Assembly (NCBI RefSeq): GCF_007830115.1
Contig: NZ_VLKP01000003.1
Location: 248,001 to 312,000 of the forward strand
Length of the DNA stretch: 64,000 bases
Origin: Aerolutibacter ruishenii
GTDB taxonomy: Bacteria; Pseudomonadota; Gammaproteobacteria; Xanthomonadales; Xanthomonadaceae
Direction: 5' to 3'
A model generated the notes under the pieces. It was not told the DNA's origin. It ran no database searches and was given only the letters and a program-made list of their open reading frames with translations. Positions 1 to 9,865 of this stretch are shown here, in pieces; the stretch's first letter is position 1, and each line of letters opens with the position of its first letter. Position numbers and translations under genes: made by a program.

Positions 1-72
1 CCAGAAGATCGCCATCGCGGTGGCGCCGGCAATCGCCAGCGCTACGCAGCACAGGGCCAGGAACAGGATCAC
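1..72 (-). CDS. partial membrane protein (N-terminus only)
   Basis: Only the first 24 codons lie in the window; the gene runs off the left edge. Starting from a GTG three bases after the asnS stop codon, the reading frame encodes an almost wholly hydrophobic segment (VILFLALCCVALAIAGATAM), typical of a signal anchor or first membrane helix. The tight spacing suggests co-transcription with asnS. The family cannot be named from so short a piece, and the start codon is inferred from position alone. Confidence 0.45.
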   Translation of the reverse strand, partial: MILFLALCCVALAIAGATAMAIFW

Positions 73-75
73 CGG

Positions 76-1476
<1,401 letters not shown>

Positions 1477-1640
1477 GCCTTGAATCCTTGCCGCAAAGGG
1501 CCGATATGGGGAAAGGCGTCGAGTTTACCGGTTGCCGGCGCGTGCTTGCGAGTCGGCGGCCGGTTTCCGGCAAACCCCCGTTCCGGTGGCCGTTCCCGGT
1601 CCTGTCAGGGGCGGGGCCGTATACTGTGCCCGTACCGTTA

Positions 1641-1670
1641 CCGTACTTGTCGCGTAATTGTCCGTACTTG
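1641..1670 (+). promoter_or_regulatory. tandem ccgtacttg repeats upstream of iscA
   Basis: The nine bases ccgtacttg occur at 1641-1649 and 1662-1670, 21 bases apart (two helical turns), just before the iscA ribosome-binding region. Further CCGTA-like words lie at 1618-1640. The phasing suits a transcription-factor site or an activator half-site pair, but no known operator consensus, including that of IscR, is clearly matched. Chance cannot be excluded. Confidence 0.3.
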
Positions 1671-1682
1671 CTGGAGTCGCTC

Positions 1683-2021
1683 ATGGCCGTCACCCTCAGC
1701 CCCGCCGCCCTTGCCCGCGTCCAGCGCTACCTGGCCGAGACGCCGGGCGCCATCGGCTTGCGTTTTGGCGCGAGCAAGACCGGCTGCTCCGGCTGGCAGC
1801 ACAAGGCCGACCTGGCGACGGACGAGCGGGCCGGCGACAGCATCTTCGAGCAGGAGGGGGTCCGGATCTACGTGGACGCCATCAGCCTGCCCATGGTGGA
1901 TGGCACGGAGATCGACCTGGTCAAGCAGCGACTGGGTGACCAGTTCGTGTTCCGCAACCCCAACGTGGCCGATGAGTGCGGCTGCGGCGAGAGCTTCACC
2001 ACCACCGTCCACGCCGCCTGA
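1683..2021 (+). CDS. iscA: A-type iron-sulfur cluster carrier (IscA family)
   Basis: HesB/IscA-family scaffold or carrier that passes Fe-S clusters to target apoproteins. From the ATG at 1683 the protein has 112 residues. The three invariant cysteines fall at 35, 99 and 101 (TGCSGW and ECGCGESF), the same positions as in E. coli IscA. The frame is open upstream, but this start gives the family's normal length and the usual xxxTLSPAAL amino terminus. It stands alone, divergent from asnS, rather than in an isc or suf operon, so the exact paralogue (IscA, ErpA or SufA role) is inferred. Confidence 0.85.
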   Translation: MAVTLSPAALARVQRYLAETPGAIGLRFGASKTGCSGWQHKADLATDERAGDSIFEQEGVRIYVDAISLPMVDGTEIDLVKQRLGDQFVFRNPNVADECGCGESFTTTVHAA

Positions 2022-2026
2022 GGGCG

Positions 2027-2049
2027 CAGGGGCGGGCGCTCCGCCCCTG
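2027..2049 (+). terminator. GC-rich hairpin after iscA
   Basis: A perfect 9-bp stem (caggggcgg / ccgcccctg) with a 5-base loop starts six bases after the iscA stop codon. There is no clear T-tract, so termination is likely but not certain. Confidence 0.55.
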
Positions 2050-2228
2050 ATCGGCCGGGTCTGGCCGGCCATTTGCGCGCAAGTCCGCGTCCTGCCATAC
2101 TTTCCGGCTCCCGTGGCCTCGCCTCGGGAGACCCTTGCCCTACCGCGCCCGGCATCCACCCGATGCAGGGGTGGCGGGGGGCTGATCCGGCTGGCCTTCG
2201 CCTGCCATCATCCACAAGGAACAACACC

Positions 2229-2657
2229 ATGCGTCATTACGAAGTCGTGTTCCTGGTCCACCCGGACCAGAGCGAACAGGTCCCGGCCATGATCGAGCGC
2301 TACAAGGGCCTGATCGAGAACGGTTCGGGCACCGTCCACCGCCTGGAAGACTGGGGCCGCCGCCAGCTGGCCTACCCGATCGAGAACCTGGTCAAGGCGC
2401 ACTACGTGCTGCTGAACATCGAGTGCACCCAGAACGTGCTGAACGAGCTGGTCGACGGTTTCCGCTTCAACGATGCGGTCCTGCGCCACCTGGTCATGAA
2501 GCGCGATGCCGCCGACACCGAGCAGTCCCTGATCATGAAGTTCAAGGACGAGAAGGGCGACAAGCCGGAGCGCGGCGAGCGCCGCCGCCGTGACGACGAA
2601 GGTACCGACGCCGGCACTGCCGACGAGTCGACCGACGACAACGCCGAAGCCGCCTGA
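2229..2657 (+). CDS. rpsF: 30S ribosomal protein S6
   Basis: Small-subunit protein S6, which binds 16S rRNA together with S18. From the ATG at 2229 the protein has 142 residues and begins with the conserved [18 protein letters not shown]. The RNP-like core includes the segment [20 protein letters not shown]. The C-terminal tail beyond residue 100 is long, charged and low in complexity ([14 protein letters not shown], then acidic), as often seen in gammaproteobacterial S6. It is the first gene of rpsF-rpsR-rplI, with rpsR starting 11 bases after its stop. An upstream open frame was rejected because this start fits the family and follows an aaggaa ribosome-binding site. Confidence 0.97.
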   Translation: MRHYEVVFLVHPDQSEQVPAMIERYKGLIENGSGTVHRLEDWGRRQLAYPIENLVKAHYVLLNIECTQNVLNELVDGFRFNDAVLRHLVMKRDAADTEQSLIMKFKDEKGDKPERGERRRRDDEGTDAGTADESTDDNAEAA

Positions 2658-2668
2658 GGATCACTGAC

Positions 2669-2899
2669 ATGTCCAAGTTCTTCCGCCGCCGCAAGTTCTG
2701 CAAGTTCACTGCCGAGGGCATCAAGGAGATCGATTACAAGGATCTCAACACCCTGCGCCAGTACCTGACCGAGACCGGCAAGATCGTGCCGAGCCGCGTC
2801 ACCGGCACCAAGTCGAAGTACCAGCGCCAGTTGTCGACCGCGATCAAGCGCGCTCGCTTCCTGGCCCTGATCCCGTACACCGACAACCACAACGTTTGA
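2669..2899 (+). CDS. rpsR: 30S ribosomal protein S18
   Basis: Small-subunit protein S18, the heterodimer partner of S6. The 76 residues match the family length. The start is [13 protein letters not shown] and the core contains [23 protein letters not shown] followed by the signature [19 protein letters not shown]. It lies 11 bases downstream of rpsF and is certainly co-transcribed with it. Confidence 0.98.
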   Translation: MSKFFRRRKFCKFTAEGIKEIDYKDLNTLRQYLTETGKIVPSRVTGTKSKYQRQLSTAIKRARFLALIPYTDNHNV

Positions 2900-2936
2900 T
2901 TGGCGCGTCCTCGGGCCTGGCCCGTGGATGACCGGC

Positions 2937-2961
2937 GGAGGGCAGGCACTGCCTGCCTTCC
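2937..2961 (+). terminator. hairpin in the rpsR-rplI spacer (possible attenuator)
   Basis: An 11-bp stem with one G-T wobble (ggagggcaggc / gcctgccttcc) and a 3-base loop lies in the 131-base rpsR-rplI spacer. No T-run follows. It could reduce read-through into rplI, act as an mRNA processing structure, or be a partial terminator. Confidence 0.4.
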
Positions 2962-3030
2962 GGCCACATTCATTCGGACAACAGTCATTGCTGCGGGGCA
3001 GGCGTCCCGCTAACGAATCGGAGCAACACC

Positions 3031-3483
3031 ATGAAGCTGATCCTCCTGCAGAAGGTCACCAACCTCGGCGGCCTGGGCGACACCGTCACCGTGAAGCCGG
3101 GCTACGGCCGCAACTTCCTCGTGCCGCAGGGCAAGGCCGTGCCGGCTACCGCCGCCAACCTGGCCGAGTTCGAAGCCAAGCGCGCTGATTACGAAGCCAA
3201 GGCCAAGTCGATCCACGACGGCGCCGAAGCCCGCAAGGCCAAGTTGGAAGGCGTGTCGGTGACCATCCGCGCCAACGCCGCCACCGAAGGCAAGCTGTAC
3301 GGCTCGGTCACCACCCGTGACATCGCCGACGCGCTGACCAAGCACGGCTACGAAGTCGCCAAGTCCGAAGTCATCATGGGCGAAGGCGCTATCCGCCACA
3401 TCGGCGAGTACGACGTGCTGGTCCATCTGCACGCCGACGTCGAGACCACCGTCAAGGTGGTCGTCGAAGCCGAAGCCGCCTGA
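3031..3483 (+). CDS. rplI: 50S ribosomal protein L9
   Basis: Large-subunit protein L9, which binds 23S rRNA near the base of the L1 stalk. The 150 residues match the family. The N-terminal domain has [19 protein letters not shown] and [18 protein letters not shown] central connecting helix is rich in Ala and Lys, and the C-terminal domain ends with [18 protein letters not shown]. It is the last gene of the rpsF operon, preceded by a good ribosome-binding site (cggagc) and followed by a hairpin terminator. Confidence 0.98.
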   Translation: MKLILLQKVTNLGGLGDTVTVKPGYGRNFLVPQGKAVPATAANLAEFEAKRADYEAKAKSIHDGAEARKAKLEGVSVTIRANAATEGKLYGSVTTRDIADALTKHGYEVAKSEVIMGEGAIRHIGEYDVLVHLHADVETTVKVVVEAEAA

Positions 3484-3510
3484 TCCCACGATCCAGGCTG
3501 TGCTGCCGGA

Positions 3511-3528
3511 GGGCGCCGCAAGGCGCCC
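3511..3528 (+). terminator. rho-independent-type terminator after rplI
   Basis: A perfect 7-bp GC stem (gggcgcc / ggcgccc) with a GCAA tetraloop is followed by ttcgcgttt, 27 bases after the rplI stop codon. Confidence 0.7.
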
Positions 3529-3692
3529 TTCGCGTTTCTGGCTGGGCTGGCGGTGTAGCACCAGGGCACTTCCACGGCAACACCGTTCACGCGGGCCCGC
3601 GTCGCACCCGGATCCCGCACGCCCGGTCGCAGGGGGTGAGACCGTGATTGGCTAGCGTCCAACCAGGTCCACCCCGCGCAACTATCCGCAGC

Positions 3693-3766
3693 TTATCCAC
3701 AGACTTGTCTGCAACACCCGGCGGCCGTCGGCGCATAGGATGGCCAACCAGCCTTGTCGACAAGGC
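3693..3766 (+). promoter_or_regulatory. DnaA box and 16-bp palindrome in the dnaB upstream region
   Basis: The 332-base gap between rplI and dnaB (3484-3815) holds no convincing gene. Besides the rplI terminator it contains a perfect consensus DnaA box, ttatccaca, at 3693-3701, with a poorer tatccgca next to it. A perfect 16-base palindrome, gccttgtcgacaaggc, lies at 3751-3766, 49 bases before the dnaB start. These could couple helicase expression to DnaA or to a dimeric repressor. That is inference, and a single DnaA box can occur by chance. Confidence 0.45.
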
Positions 3767-3815
3767 CATCAACAAGGCCGCGTAGACGGCCCATCGCAGG
3801 GGGATCCCACCAGCC

Positions 3816-6713
3816 ATGAGCGCACGTCCCGGTTTCCGCAACGACAAGCGGTTCGAGACCCGTTCCGACCAGCGCATGGACCAGTTGCGGGTCCCGCCGC
3901 AATCGGTCGAGGCCGAGCAGGCCGTCCTGGGCGGTCTCATGCTGGACCCCAATGCCTACGATCGCATCGCCGACCAGCTCACCGACAACGACTTCTACCG
4001 GCGCGACCACCAGCTGATCTTCCGCGCCATCGCCGAACTGGCGCAGAAGAGCAAGCCGTTCGACGCCGTGACGCTGGGCGAGTGGTTCGAGTCGATGGGC
4101 CTGGCCGAGCAGGTGGCCGGCGGTGCCTACCTGATCGAACTGGCCAGCACCACGCCGTCGGCGGCCAACATCGTGGCTTACGCCGAGATCGTGCGCGACA
4201 AGGCCGTGCTGCGCCAGTTGATCGATGTCGGCACCGGCATCGTCAACGACGGCTTCCAGCCAGACGGCCGCGACAGCGACATGATCCTGGAGGAGGCCGA
4301 GAAGCAGGTGCTGGCCATCGCCCAGTCGCGCACTTCGGGCCGCTCGGATTTCGTGGATGTGCAGAAGGCGCTGGTCGAGGCCTTCGACGTGCTGCAGACA
4401 CGCTACGCCAACGGCGGCAGCGTCACCGGTTTGCCCACGGGCTATACGGAGTTTGATGAACTCACCGCCGGTCTGCAGAAGACCGACCTGATCATCCTGG
4501 CCGCACGTCCGGCGATGGGAAAGTGCCTGAGCGCCGATGCCGAGATCGTGCTGGAGGACGGCTCCGTGGCGACCATCGAGTCGATCGTGGCCGCGCGTGA
4601 CGGTCGCGTCGCCACGCTGGATGACGCGCTCCGGTTGCAGCAGGCCGAAGTTTCGGACTTCATCGACGACGGACACAAGCCCACGTTCGAGGTGGTCACG
4701 CGCCTTGGGCGGCGCGTGGTGACCACGGCGCCGCATCCGTTCCTGACCCTGGATGGCTGGAAGCCGCTGCACACACTCAACGTGGGCGACCATGTCGCAG
4801 TGCCACGCCAACTGCCGATGTTCGGCGATCAGCCCATGCGTGACTGCGAAGTGGTGCTGTTGGCCTACCTGATCGGCGATGGCGGCCTGACGGGTAGCTC
4901 GCCCCGATTCACCAACACCAATCCGCAGATCGTGGATGACTTCCTGGCCGCGGTGGGCGACTTCGGCGGAATGGAGGCGGGCATGGTCGAACGCCGCCCC
5001 GGCGCCGCGTCCTCGTGGCGGCTCGTGACCCATGCCGTGGACCTCCAGGCCAACCGCGCGGTGTTTGGTCAGACGCTGTCACAGGCGTTGACGGCGGATG
5101 GTCGCCCAGCCCGGCAGGTCGCGGCAGCGGTAGGCGTCGCACCGTCCTCCATCACCCACTGGGTCCAAGGCAAATCGATGCCCGGGGCGCAGACGCTCCA
5201 GCGTCTGGCCAAGGAGATCCGGATCGAGCCCTCCGCGCTGGTTCCGGCCGGACACGCCGCCAGCAGCCGAAATGCGCCCAGCCCGATGACGGCATGGCTG
5301 CGCGAACTGGGCCTGATGGGCTGCGGATCGCATGACAAATTCGTTCCCGCGCCTGTCTTCCGGATGCCGAAGACGCAGGTGGCGACTTTCCTCAACCGCC
5401 TGTTCGCGACCGACGGGTGGGCGACCGTGCTGGCCAGCGGCCAGGCGCAACTGGGTTACGCGTCGGTGTCCGAGCGTCTGGCCCGTCAGGTCCAGCACTT
5501 GCTGCTGCGCTTCGGCGTCGTGGCCAAGCTGCGCCACCGCTGGGTGAAGTATCGCCAGTCGCGACGCGTGTCGTGGCAGCTGGACATCACCGATGCCGAC
5601 TCCATCCGCACCTTCGCGGCCGAGATCGGGATCACCGGAAAATCCGAAGCTCTGGCCGCTGCGGTGGCCGCTCTCGGCGAACGACGTCGCCATTCCAACG
5701 TCGACCATGTGCCCGCAGCGGTGTGGGAGCGGATTGCGCAGGCCAAGGGCGACATGTCCTGGGCTGAACTGGCCCGGCGTACCGGCTACAGCGACTCAAA
5801 CTCGCACGTGGGCAAGCGCGCCATCCCGCGCGAGCGCCTCGCACGCATCTCCATGGTGCTGGACGATCCCTACCTGGCCGACCTGGCGGGTAGCGACGTG
5901 TTGTGGGACCGTATCGAATCGATCACTCCGTTGGGCGAGCAGCAGGTCTACGACCTGACCATTGCCGGTACCCACAATTTCATCGCCAACGACGTGTGCG
6001 TGCACAACACCACGCTGGCCCTGAACATGGCCGAATTCGCCGCGTTCAAGAGCAAGCTGCCCGTAGCGGTGTTCTCGATGGAAATGTCGGCCAGCCAGCT
6101 GGCACTGCGCCTGATTTCGTCGGTGGGGCGCGTCAACGCCCAGCGCCTGCGTACCGGCCAACTGGAAGACGAGGACTGGAGCCGCGTCACCAGCGCCATC
6201 CGCCAGCTCAAGGAAGTGAAGATCTTCATCGACGACGAGCCTGGCCTGTCGCCGGTCAAGCTCGCCGCCAAGGCGCGCCGGCTCAAGCGCGAGCACGGCC
6301 TGGGCCTGATCGTGATCGACTACCTGCAGCTGATGTCGGTACCGGGCAACAGCGAGAACCGCGCGACGGAGATCTCCGAGATCTCGCGCTCGCTCAAGGG
6401 CCTGGCGAAGGAGTTGCAGGTGCCGGTGATCGCCCTGTCGCAGCTCAACCGCTCGCTGGAAACGCGTGCCGACAAGCGACCGGTGATGGCCGACCTGCGC
6501 GAATCGGGCGCCATCGAGCAGGACGCGGACATGATCGTCTTCATCTACCGCGACGATTACTACAACAAGGAAAATTCGCCGGACAAGGGACTGGCCGAAG
6601 TGATCATCGGCAAGCAGCGTTCGGGCCCGACCGGCTCGATCAAGCTGAAGTTCTTCGGCGAATACACCCGTTTCGACAACCTGTCGCACGACTCCATCGG
6701 CAGCTTCGAGTAA
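3816..6713 (+). CDS. dnaB: replicative DNA helicase DnaB, interrupted by an in-frame intein
   Basis: Hexameric 5'-3' replication fork helicase. The precursor is 965 residues, and removal of the intein (residues 237-731) leaves 470 residues, the normal DnaB length. The N-terminal extein (1-236) has the DnaB N domain (PPQSVEAEQAVLGGLML) and linker, ending at ARPAMGK. The C-terminal extein resumes at TTLALNMAEFA, so the intein splits the Walker A motif between Lys and Thr. Downstream are Walker B (LIVIDYLQLM) and the conserved SRSLKGLAKEL, SQLNRSLE and DLRESGAIEQDAD segments. Helicase activity must depend on splicing because the nucleotide-binding loop is interrupted. It stands alone with its own upstream region and is followed by the photolyase gene. 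Confidence 0.97.
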   Translation: MSARPGFRNDKRFETRSDQRMDQLRVPPQSVEAEQAVLGGLMLDPNAYDRIADQLTDNDFYRRDHQLIFRAIAELAQKSKPFDAVTLGEWFESMGLAEQVAGGAYLIELASTTPSAANIVAYAEIVRDKAVLRQLIDVGTGIVNDGFQPDGRDSDMILEEAEKQVLAIAQSRTSGRSDFVDVQKALVEAFDVLQTRYANGGSVTGLPTGYTEFDELTAGLQKTDLIILAARPAMGKCLSADAEIVLEDGSVATIESIVAARDGRVATLDDALRLQQAEVSDFIDDGHKPTFEVVTRLGRRVVTTAPHPFLTLDGWKPLHTLNVGDHVAVPRQLPMFGDQPMRDCEVVLLAYLIGDGGLTGSSPRFTNTNPQIVDDFLAAVGDFGGMEAGMVERRPGAASSWRLVTHAVDLQANRAVFGQTLSQALTADGRPARQVAAAVGVAPSSITHWVQGKSMPGAQTLQRLAKEIRIEPSALVPAGHAASSRNAPSPMTAWLRELGLMGCGSHDKFVPAPVFRMPKTQVATFLNRLFATDGWATVLASGQAQLGYASVSERLARQVQHLLLRFGVVAKLRHRWVKYRQSRRVSWQLDITDADSIRTFAAEIGITGKSEALAAAVAALGERRRHSNVDHVPAAVWERIAQAKGDMSWAELARRTGYSDSNSHVGKRAIPRERLARISMVLDDPYLADLAGSDVLWDRIESITPLGEQQVYDLTIAGTHNFIANDVCVHNTTLALNMAEFAAFKSKLPVAVFSMEMSASQLALRLISSVGRVNAQRLRTGQLEDEDWSRVTSAIRQLKEVKIFIDDEPGLSPVKLAAKARRLKREHGLGLIVIDYLQLMSVPGNSENRATEISEISRSLKGLAKELQVPVIALSQLNRSLETRADKRPVMADLRESGAIEQDADMIVFIYRDDYYNKENSPDKGLAEVIIGKQRSGPTGSIKLKFFGEYTRFDNLSHDSIGSFE
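4524..6008 (+). mobile_element. DnaB intein with LAGLIDADG homing endonuclease and HTH segments
   Basis: A 495-residue protein intron. The splicing domain shows Cys1 (CLSADAEIVLEDGS), block B with T68-x-x-H71 (TTAPHPFLT), and C-terminal blocks F/G (VYDLTIAGTHNFIANDVCVHN, last residues His-Asn) followed by extein Thr+1. These are the residues of a class 1 intein. Between them lies a homing endonuclease with LAGLIDADG motifs at 113-121 (LAYLIGDGG) and 290-298 (LNRLFATDG). The 177-residue spacing of these motifs is unusually wide and accommodates an XRE-like helix-turn-helix at about 183-231 (VAAAVGVAPSSITHWVQGKS). A second HTH-like stretch lies at about 402-450 (WAELARRTGYSDSNSHVGK). Splicing residues and both endonuclease acidic residues are present, so it looks active. 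HTH assignment is by eye. Confidence 0.93.
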
Positions 6714-6828
6714 ACCCACGCCGCACCCGCCTGGGCGGTGTGGTCGCCGCGATCGCGCGCCCTCCCTCCGGCTCGTGGTGCCATGATGTCTGGCAGAATC
6801 CACGCTCGGGTTCTGGATGCGGACGACG

Positions 6829-8253
6829 ATGCCCATCGCACTGGTGTGGTTCAGGAACGACCTGCGCCTTGCGGACAATCCAGCGCTGAGGGCGGCGCTT
6901 GAAGCCGGCTACACGCCGCTTCCGCTGTACATCCATGCGCCGGAGGAAGAGGCGCCCTGGGCGCCGGGTGCGGCAAGCCGGGCATGGCGTCACCACTCGC
7001 TTGCCGCACTGGACGCGGACCTGCGGCGGTGCGGCAGCCACCTGCGCCTGTTCCATGGACCCAGCCTGGCCATCCTGCAGGCAGTGGTCGTCGCCACCGG
7101 CGCGGAGGCCGTGTTCTGGAACCGGCGCTACGAACCCGTCGTGGAGAAGCGTGACACGGGCATCAAGCAGGCGCTGCGTACGGGAGGCCTGCGCGCGGAG
7201 AGTTTCAATGGCAGCCTGCTGTTCGAGCCTTGGGAAATCCGCACCCGGCAGGGTGGACCATTCAAGGTGTTCACGCCGTTCTGGCGGGCGGCCTTCGCAC
7301 AGCGGCGGATACCGCCGGCGTGGGACCCACCGGCTTCGCTTGGCGAGGTTCCGGGAGGTCCAGCCGGGGTGCCGCTGGAAGCACTGGGTCTGTTGCCCTC
7401 GCCACGCTGGGACTCGGGGTTCTGGGGGGTGTGGACGCCCGGCGAGCGAGGCGCCCATGCGGCGCTGGGGCAATTCATCGAAGGCGCCCTGGGCGACTAT
7501 GCCGAAGGGCGCGATCGCCCTGATCGGGAGGGCACATCGCGGCTCTCGCCGCACCTGCATTTTGGCGAGATCGCGCCTTGGCGGCTGGCAGCCGGGATAC
7601 TCGCCGCTCGTGCCTCCACTTCGGCGGCCGGTGCCGATGCGTGGCTGCGCGAACTGGGGTGGCGGGAGTTCGCCTACCACCTCATGCATCATTTTCCGCG
7701 TTCGACGGAGCACAACTTCAACCCCGCATTCGACCGGTTCGCTTGGGCGCACGTGCGCGAAGAGGAGCTCGAGCGCTGGCGTTCCGGGAACACAGGCGTT
7801 CCCATCGTCGACGCGGGGCTGCGCGAACTGTGGGCTACCGGCTGGATGCACAACCGCGTGCGCATGATCGTGGGCAGCTACCTGACCAAGCACATGCGCA
7901 CGCACTGGCTCGAAGGGGCGCGCTGGTTCTGGGACACGCTGGTGGACGCCGACCTGGCCAACAACACACTGGGGTGGCAATGGGTGGCTGGCGCCGGGGC
8001 GGACGCCGCGCCGTACTTCCGTGTATTCAATCCGGTCACCCAGGCCGCCAGGTTCGATCCCCAGGCAAGCTACATCACCCGCTGGGTACCCGAGCTTGCC
8101 CGGTTGCCGGTGGCGTTGCGTTTCGCACCGTGGATCGATCGCGCCACGTCCGCGCGCCTGGCCCCGGATTATCCCCCGTACCCGATGGTGGACCTGGCGT
8201 CAGGACGCGAGGCCGCGCTGGCCGCATACCGGCAACTGCGCGAACCGCGTTGA
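6829..8253 (+). CDS. phrB: deoxyribodipyrimidine (CPD) photolyase
   Basis: Flavoprotein that uses blue light to split UV-induced cyclobutane pyrimidine dimers. From the ATG at 6829 (MPIALVWFRNDLRLADNPAL) it has 474 residues; an ATG 12 bases upstream is also possible. The N-terminal alpha/beta antenna domain covers about 1-130. The C-terminal FAD-binding helical domain has TSRLSPHLHFGEIAPW, ELGWREFAYHLMHHFP, VDAGLRELWATGWMHNR and TLGWQWVAGAGADAAPYFR, all class I photolyase signatures. It lies about 115 bases after dnaB. The next gene begins 50 bases later on the same strand. Confidence 0.94.
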   Translation: MPIALVWFRNDLRLADNPALRAALEAGYTPLPLYIHAPEEEAPWAPGAASRAWRHHSLAALDADLRRCGSHLRLFHGPSLAILQAVVVATGAEAVFWNRRYEPVVEKRDTGIKQALRTGGLRAESFNGSLLFEPWEIRTRQGGPFKVFTPFWRAAFAQRRIPPAWDPPASLGEVPGGPAGVPLEALGLLPSPRWDSGFWGVWTPGERGAHAALGQFIEGALGDYAEGRDRPDREGTSRLSPHLHFGEIAPWRLAAGILAARASTSAAGADAWLRELGWREFAYHLMHHFPRSTEHNFNPAFDRFAWAHVREEELERWRSGNTGVPIVDAGLRELWATGWMHNRVRMIVGSYLTKHMRTHWLEGARWFWDTLVDADLANNTLGWQWVAGAGADAAPYFRVFNPVTQAARFDPQASYITRWVPELARLPVALRFAPWIDRATSARLAPDYPPYPMVDLASGREAALAAYRQLREPR

Positions 8254-8303
8254 CGCTCGTCGAGGCTGCGTGATTCACTCGCAGCAAACCACGGGAGGGT
8301 TGC

Positions 8304-9779
8304 ATGGCCACAGTGGCGACCACGCAGCGTGCACGCAGGCACAAGGTGCCTAGGCGGGAGAGCATGTCCAAGGTGGACACGGCGTGGCTGCGCATGGAGC
8401 GGCCCACCAACCCCATGATGATCACCGGGGTGCTGATGTTCGCCGAGCCCATGGACGTGGAAGAACTGCGCAAGGTGGTGAAGCAGCGCTTCCTGGCTTA
8501 CAGGCGGTTCAAGCAGAAGGCGGTCGACGCACCCACGGGCGCGTCCTGGGTTACCGACCGCGACTTCGACCTGGAATGGCATGTGCAGGCGACGGCCCTT
8601 CCCGGGCGCGGCGACAAACAGGCGCTGGAGCGTTTCGTGAGCCAGCTGGCTTCCAGCCCACTCGATCACGGCCGCCCACTGTGGCAGTTCCACCTGGTCG
8701 AACACTACCGCGGTGGTTCCGCCATGGTGGCCCGCATCCACCACAGTTATGCCGATGGCATCGCGCTGGTGCAGGTGCTGCTCTCGCTGACGGACACCAT
8801 GCGCCACCCCACACCCGGCGACCAGTTGCATGCGTCGTGGCTGAAGCACGAACACGCGGGGGTGGCGGAACGGGTGGGCGCCGTGGACCGCTACGTCCAG
8901 CTTGGTACCCGTGCCGTCGAAAAAGGCATGGAGATGTACCGCGACCCCACCCTGGCGGCCGTGCTGGCCAGGGAGGGCAGCGAAATCGCCCGCGAGTTGC
9001 TGCATGCCGTGGCCCTGCCGGATGACCCTCCGTCGCTGCTGAGGGGGCGACTGGGGGTCAGCAAGCGCGTTGCCTGGGCCGAGCCGCTGGACCTGGAAGA
9101 GGTCAAGGCCGTCGGGCGCGCCTGCGAATGCACCGTCAACGACGTGCTCATGGCGACGGCAGCGGGCGCGTTGCGCAGTTACATGATCGAACGCGGCGAC
9201 AACGTTGATGGGATGGTGCTGCGCGCGACGGTACCGGTGAACCTGCGTCCCCTGGAGCACGCAAGGAAACTGGGCAACCATTTTGGCCTGGTGTTCCTGG
9301 ACCTGCCGGTGGGCGAGGACAACCCCATCCGCCGGGTTGAACACGTGGCCCAGTGCATGGATGCCCTCAAGAACTCGCGCCAGGCCATCGTGGCCTATGG
9401 CCTGCTGGCTGCACTGGGGATGGCACCCTCGGCGGTGCAGGGGCTGGCGCTGGATCTTTTCAGTCGCAAGGCCTCGGCGGTGGCCACCAACGTGCCCGGC
9501 CCGCAGCAACCGCTCTACATGGCGGGTTGCAGGCTGCGCGAGATGATGTTCTGGGTTCCGCAGACCGGCACGATCGGGATAGGGATTTCCATCCTCAGCT
9601 ACAACGGCCAGGTGCACTTTGGCCTGATCTCCGACGCCAGGCTGGTGCCCGACCCGGCCAGCGTCATCAAACGTTTCGGCAGCGAGTTCGAGAAATTGTT
9701 GTACCTGGCCCTGATGGGCAGCTGGGAGCGACGGTTGGACGCCGAGAGCGCTTCCAACCTGATGCCTGCCGAAAGCTGA
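8304..9779 (+). CDS. wax ester synthase / diacylglycerol acyltransferase (WS/DGAT)
   Basis: Membrane-associated acyl-CoA-dependent acyltransferase that makes wax esters and/or triacylglycerol as storage lipid. The 491 residues match the family. The catalytic HHxxxDG motif is HHSYADG at 146-152. The family's NDVLMA and late NVPGP segments (VATNVPGPQQPLY) are also present. The start at 8304 follows a strong gggaggg ribosome-binding site; an in-frame ATG at 8364 (MSKVDTAWLRME) would match the usual family amino terminus if the first 20 basic residues are not translated. It is not linked to other storage-lipid genes here, so substrate preference cannot be told. Confidence 0.9.
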   Translation: MATVATTQRARRHKVPRRESMSKVDTAWLRMERPTNPMMITGVLMFAEPMDVEELRKVVKQRFLAYRRFKQKAVDAPTGASWVTDRDFDLEWHVQATALPGRGDKQALERFVSQLASSPLDHGRPLWQFHLVEHYRGGSAMVARIHHSYADGIALVQVLLSLTDTMRHPTPGDQLHASWLKHEHAGVAERVGAVDRYVQLGTRAVEKGMEMYRDPTLAAVLAREGSEIARELLHAVALPDDPPSLLRGRLGVSKRVAWAEPLDLEEVKAVGRACECTVNDVLMATAAGALRSYMIERGDNVDGMVLRATVPVNLRPLEHARKLGNHFGLVFLDLPVGEDNPIRRVEHVAQCMDALKNSRQAIVAYGLLAALGMAPSAVQGLALDLFSRKASAVATNVPGPQQPLYMAGCRLREMMFWVPQTGTIGIGISILSYNGQVHFGLISDARLVPDPASVIKRFGSEFEKLLYLALMGSWERRLDAESASNLMPAES

Positions 9780-9865
9780 ACGGGCTGGGTGCATCGTCAC
9801 CCGTTGCTGACAGGGGCGTGTTTAGCTTTGGCCATCATCAATCCCGCCCCCAAGGAATGACCCAC

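Noticed and set aside
3816-6713. DnaB as an insertion-disrupted pseudogene
   Set aside because: The extra 495 codons are in frame and have all intein splicing residues (Cys1, TxxH, His-Asn, Thr+1); the exteins join to a normal 470-residue DnaB.
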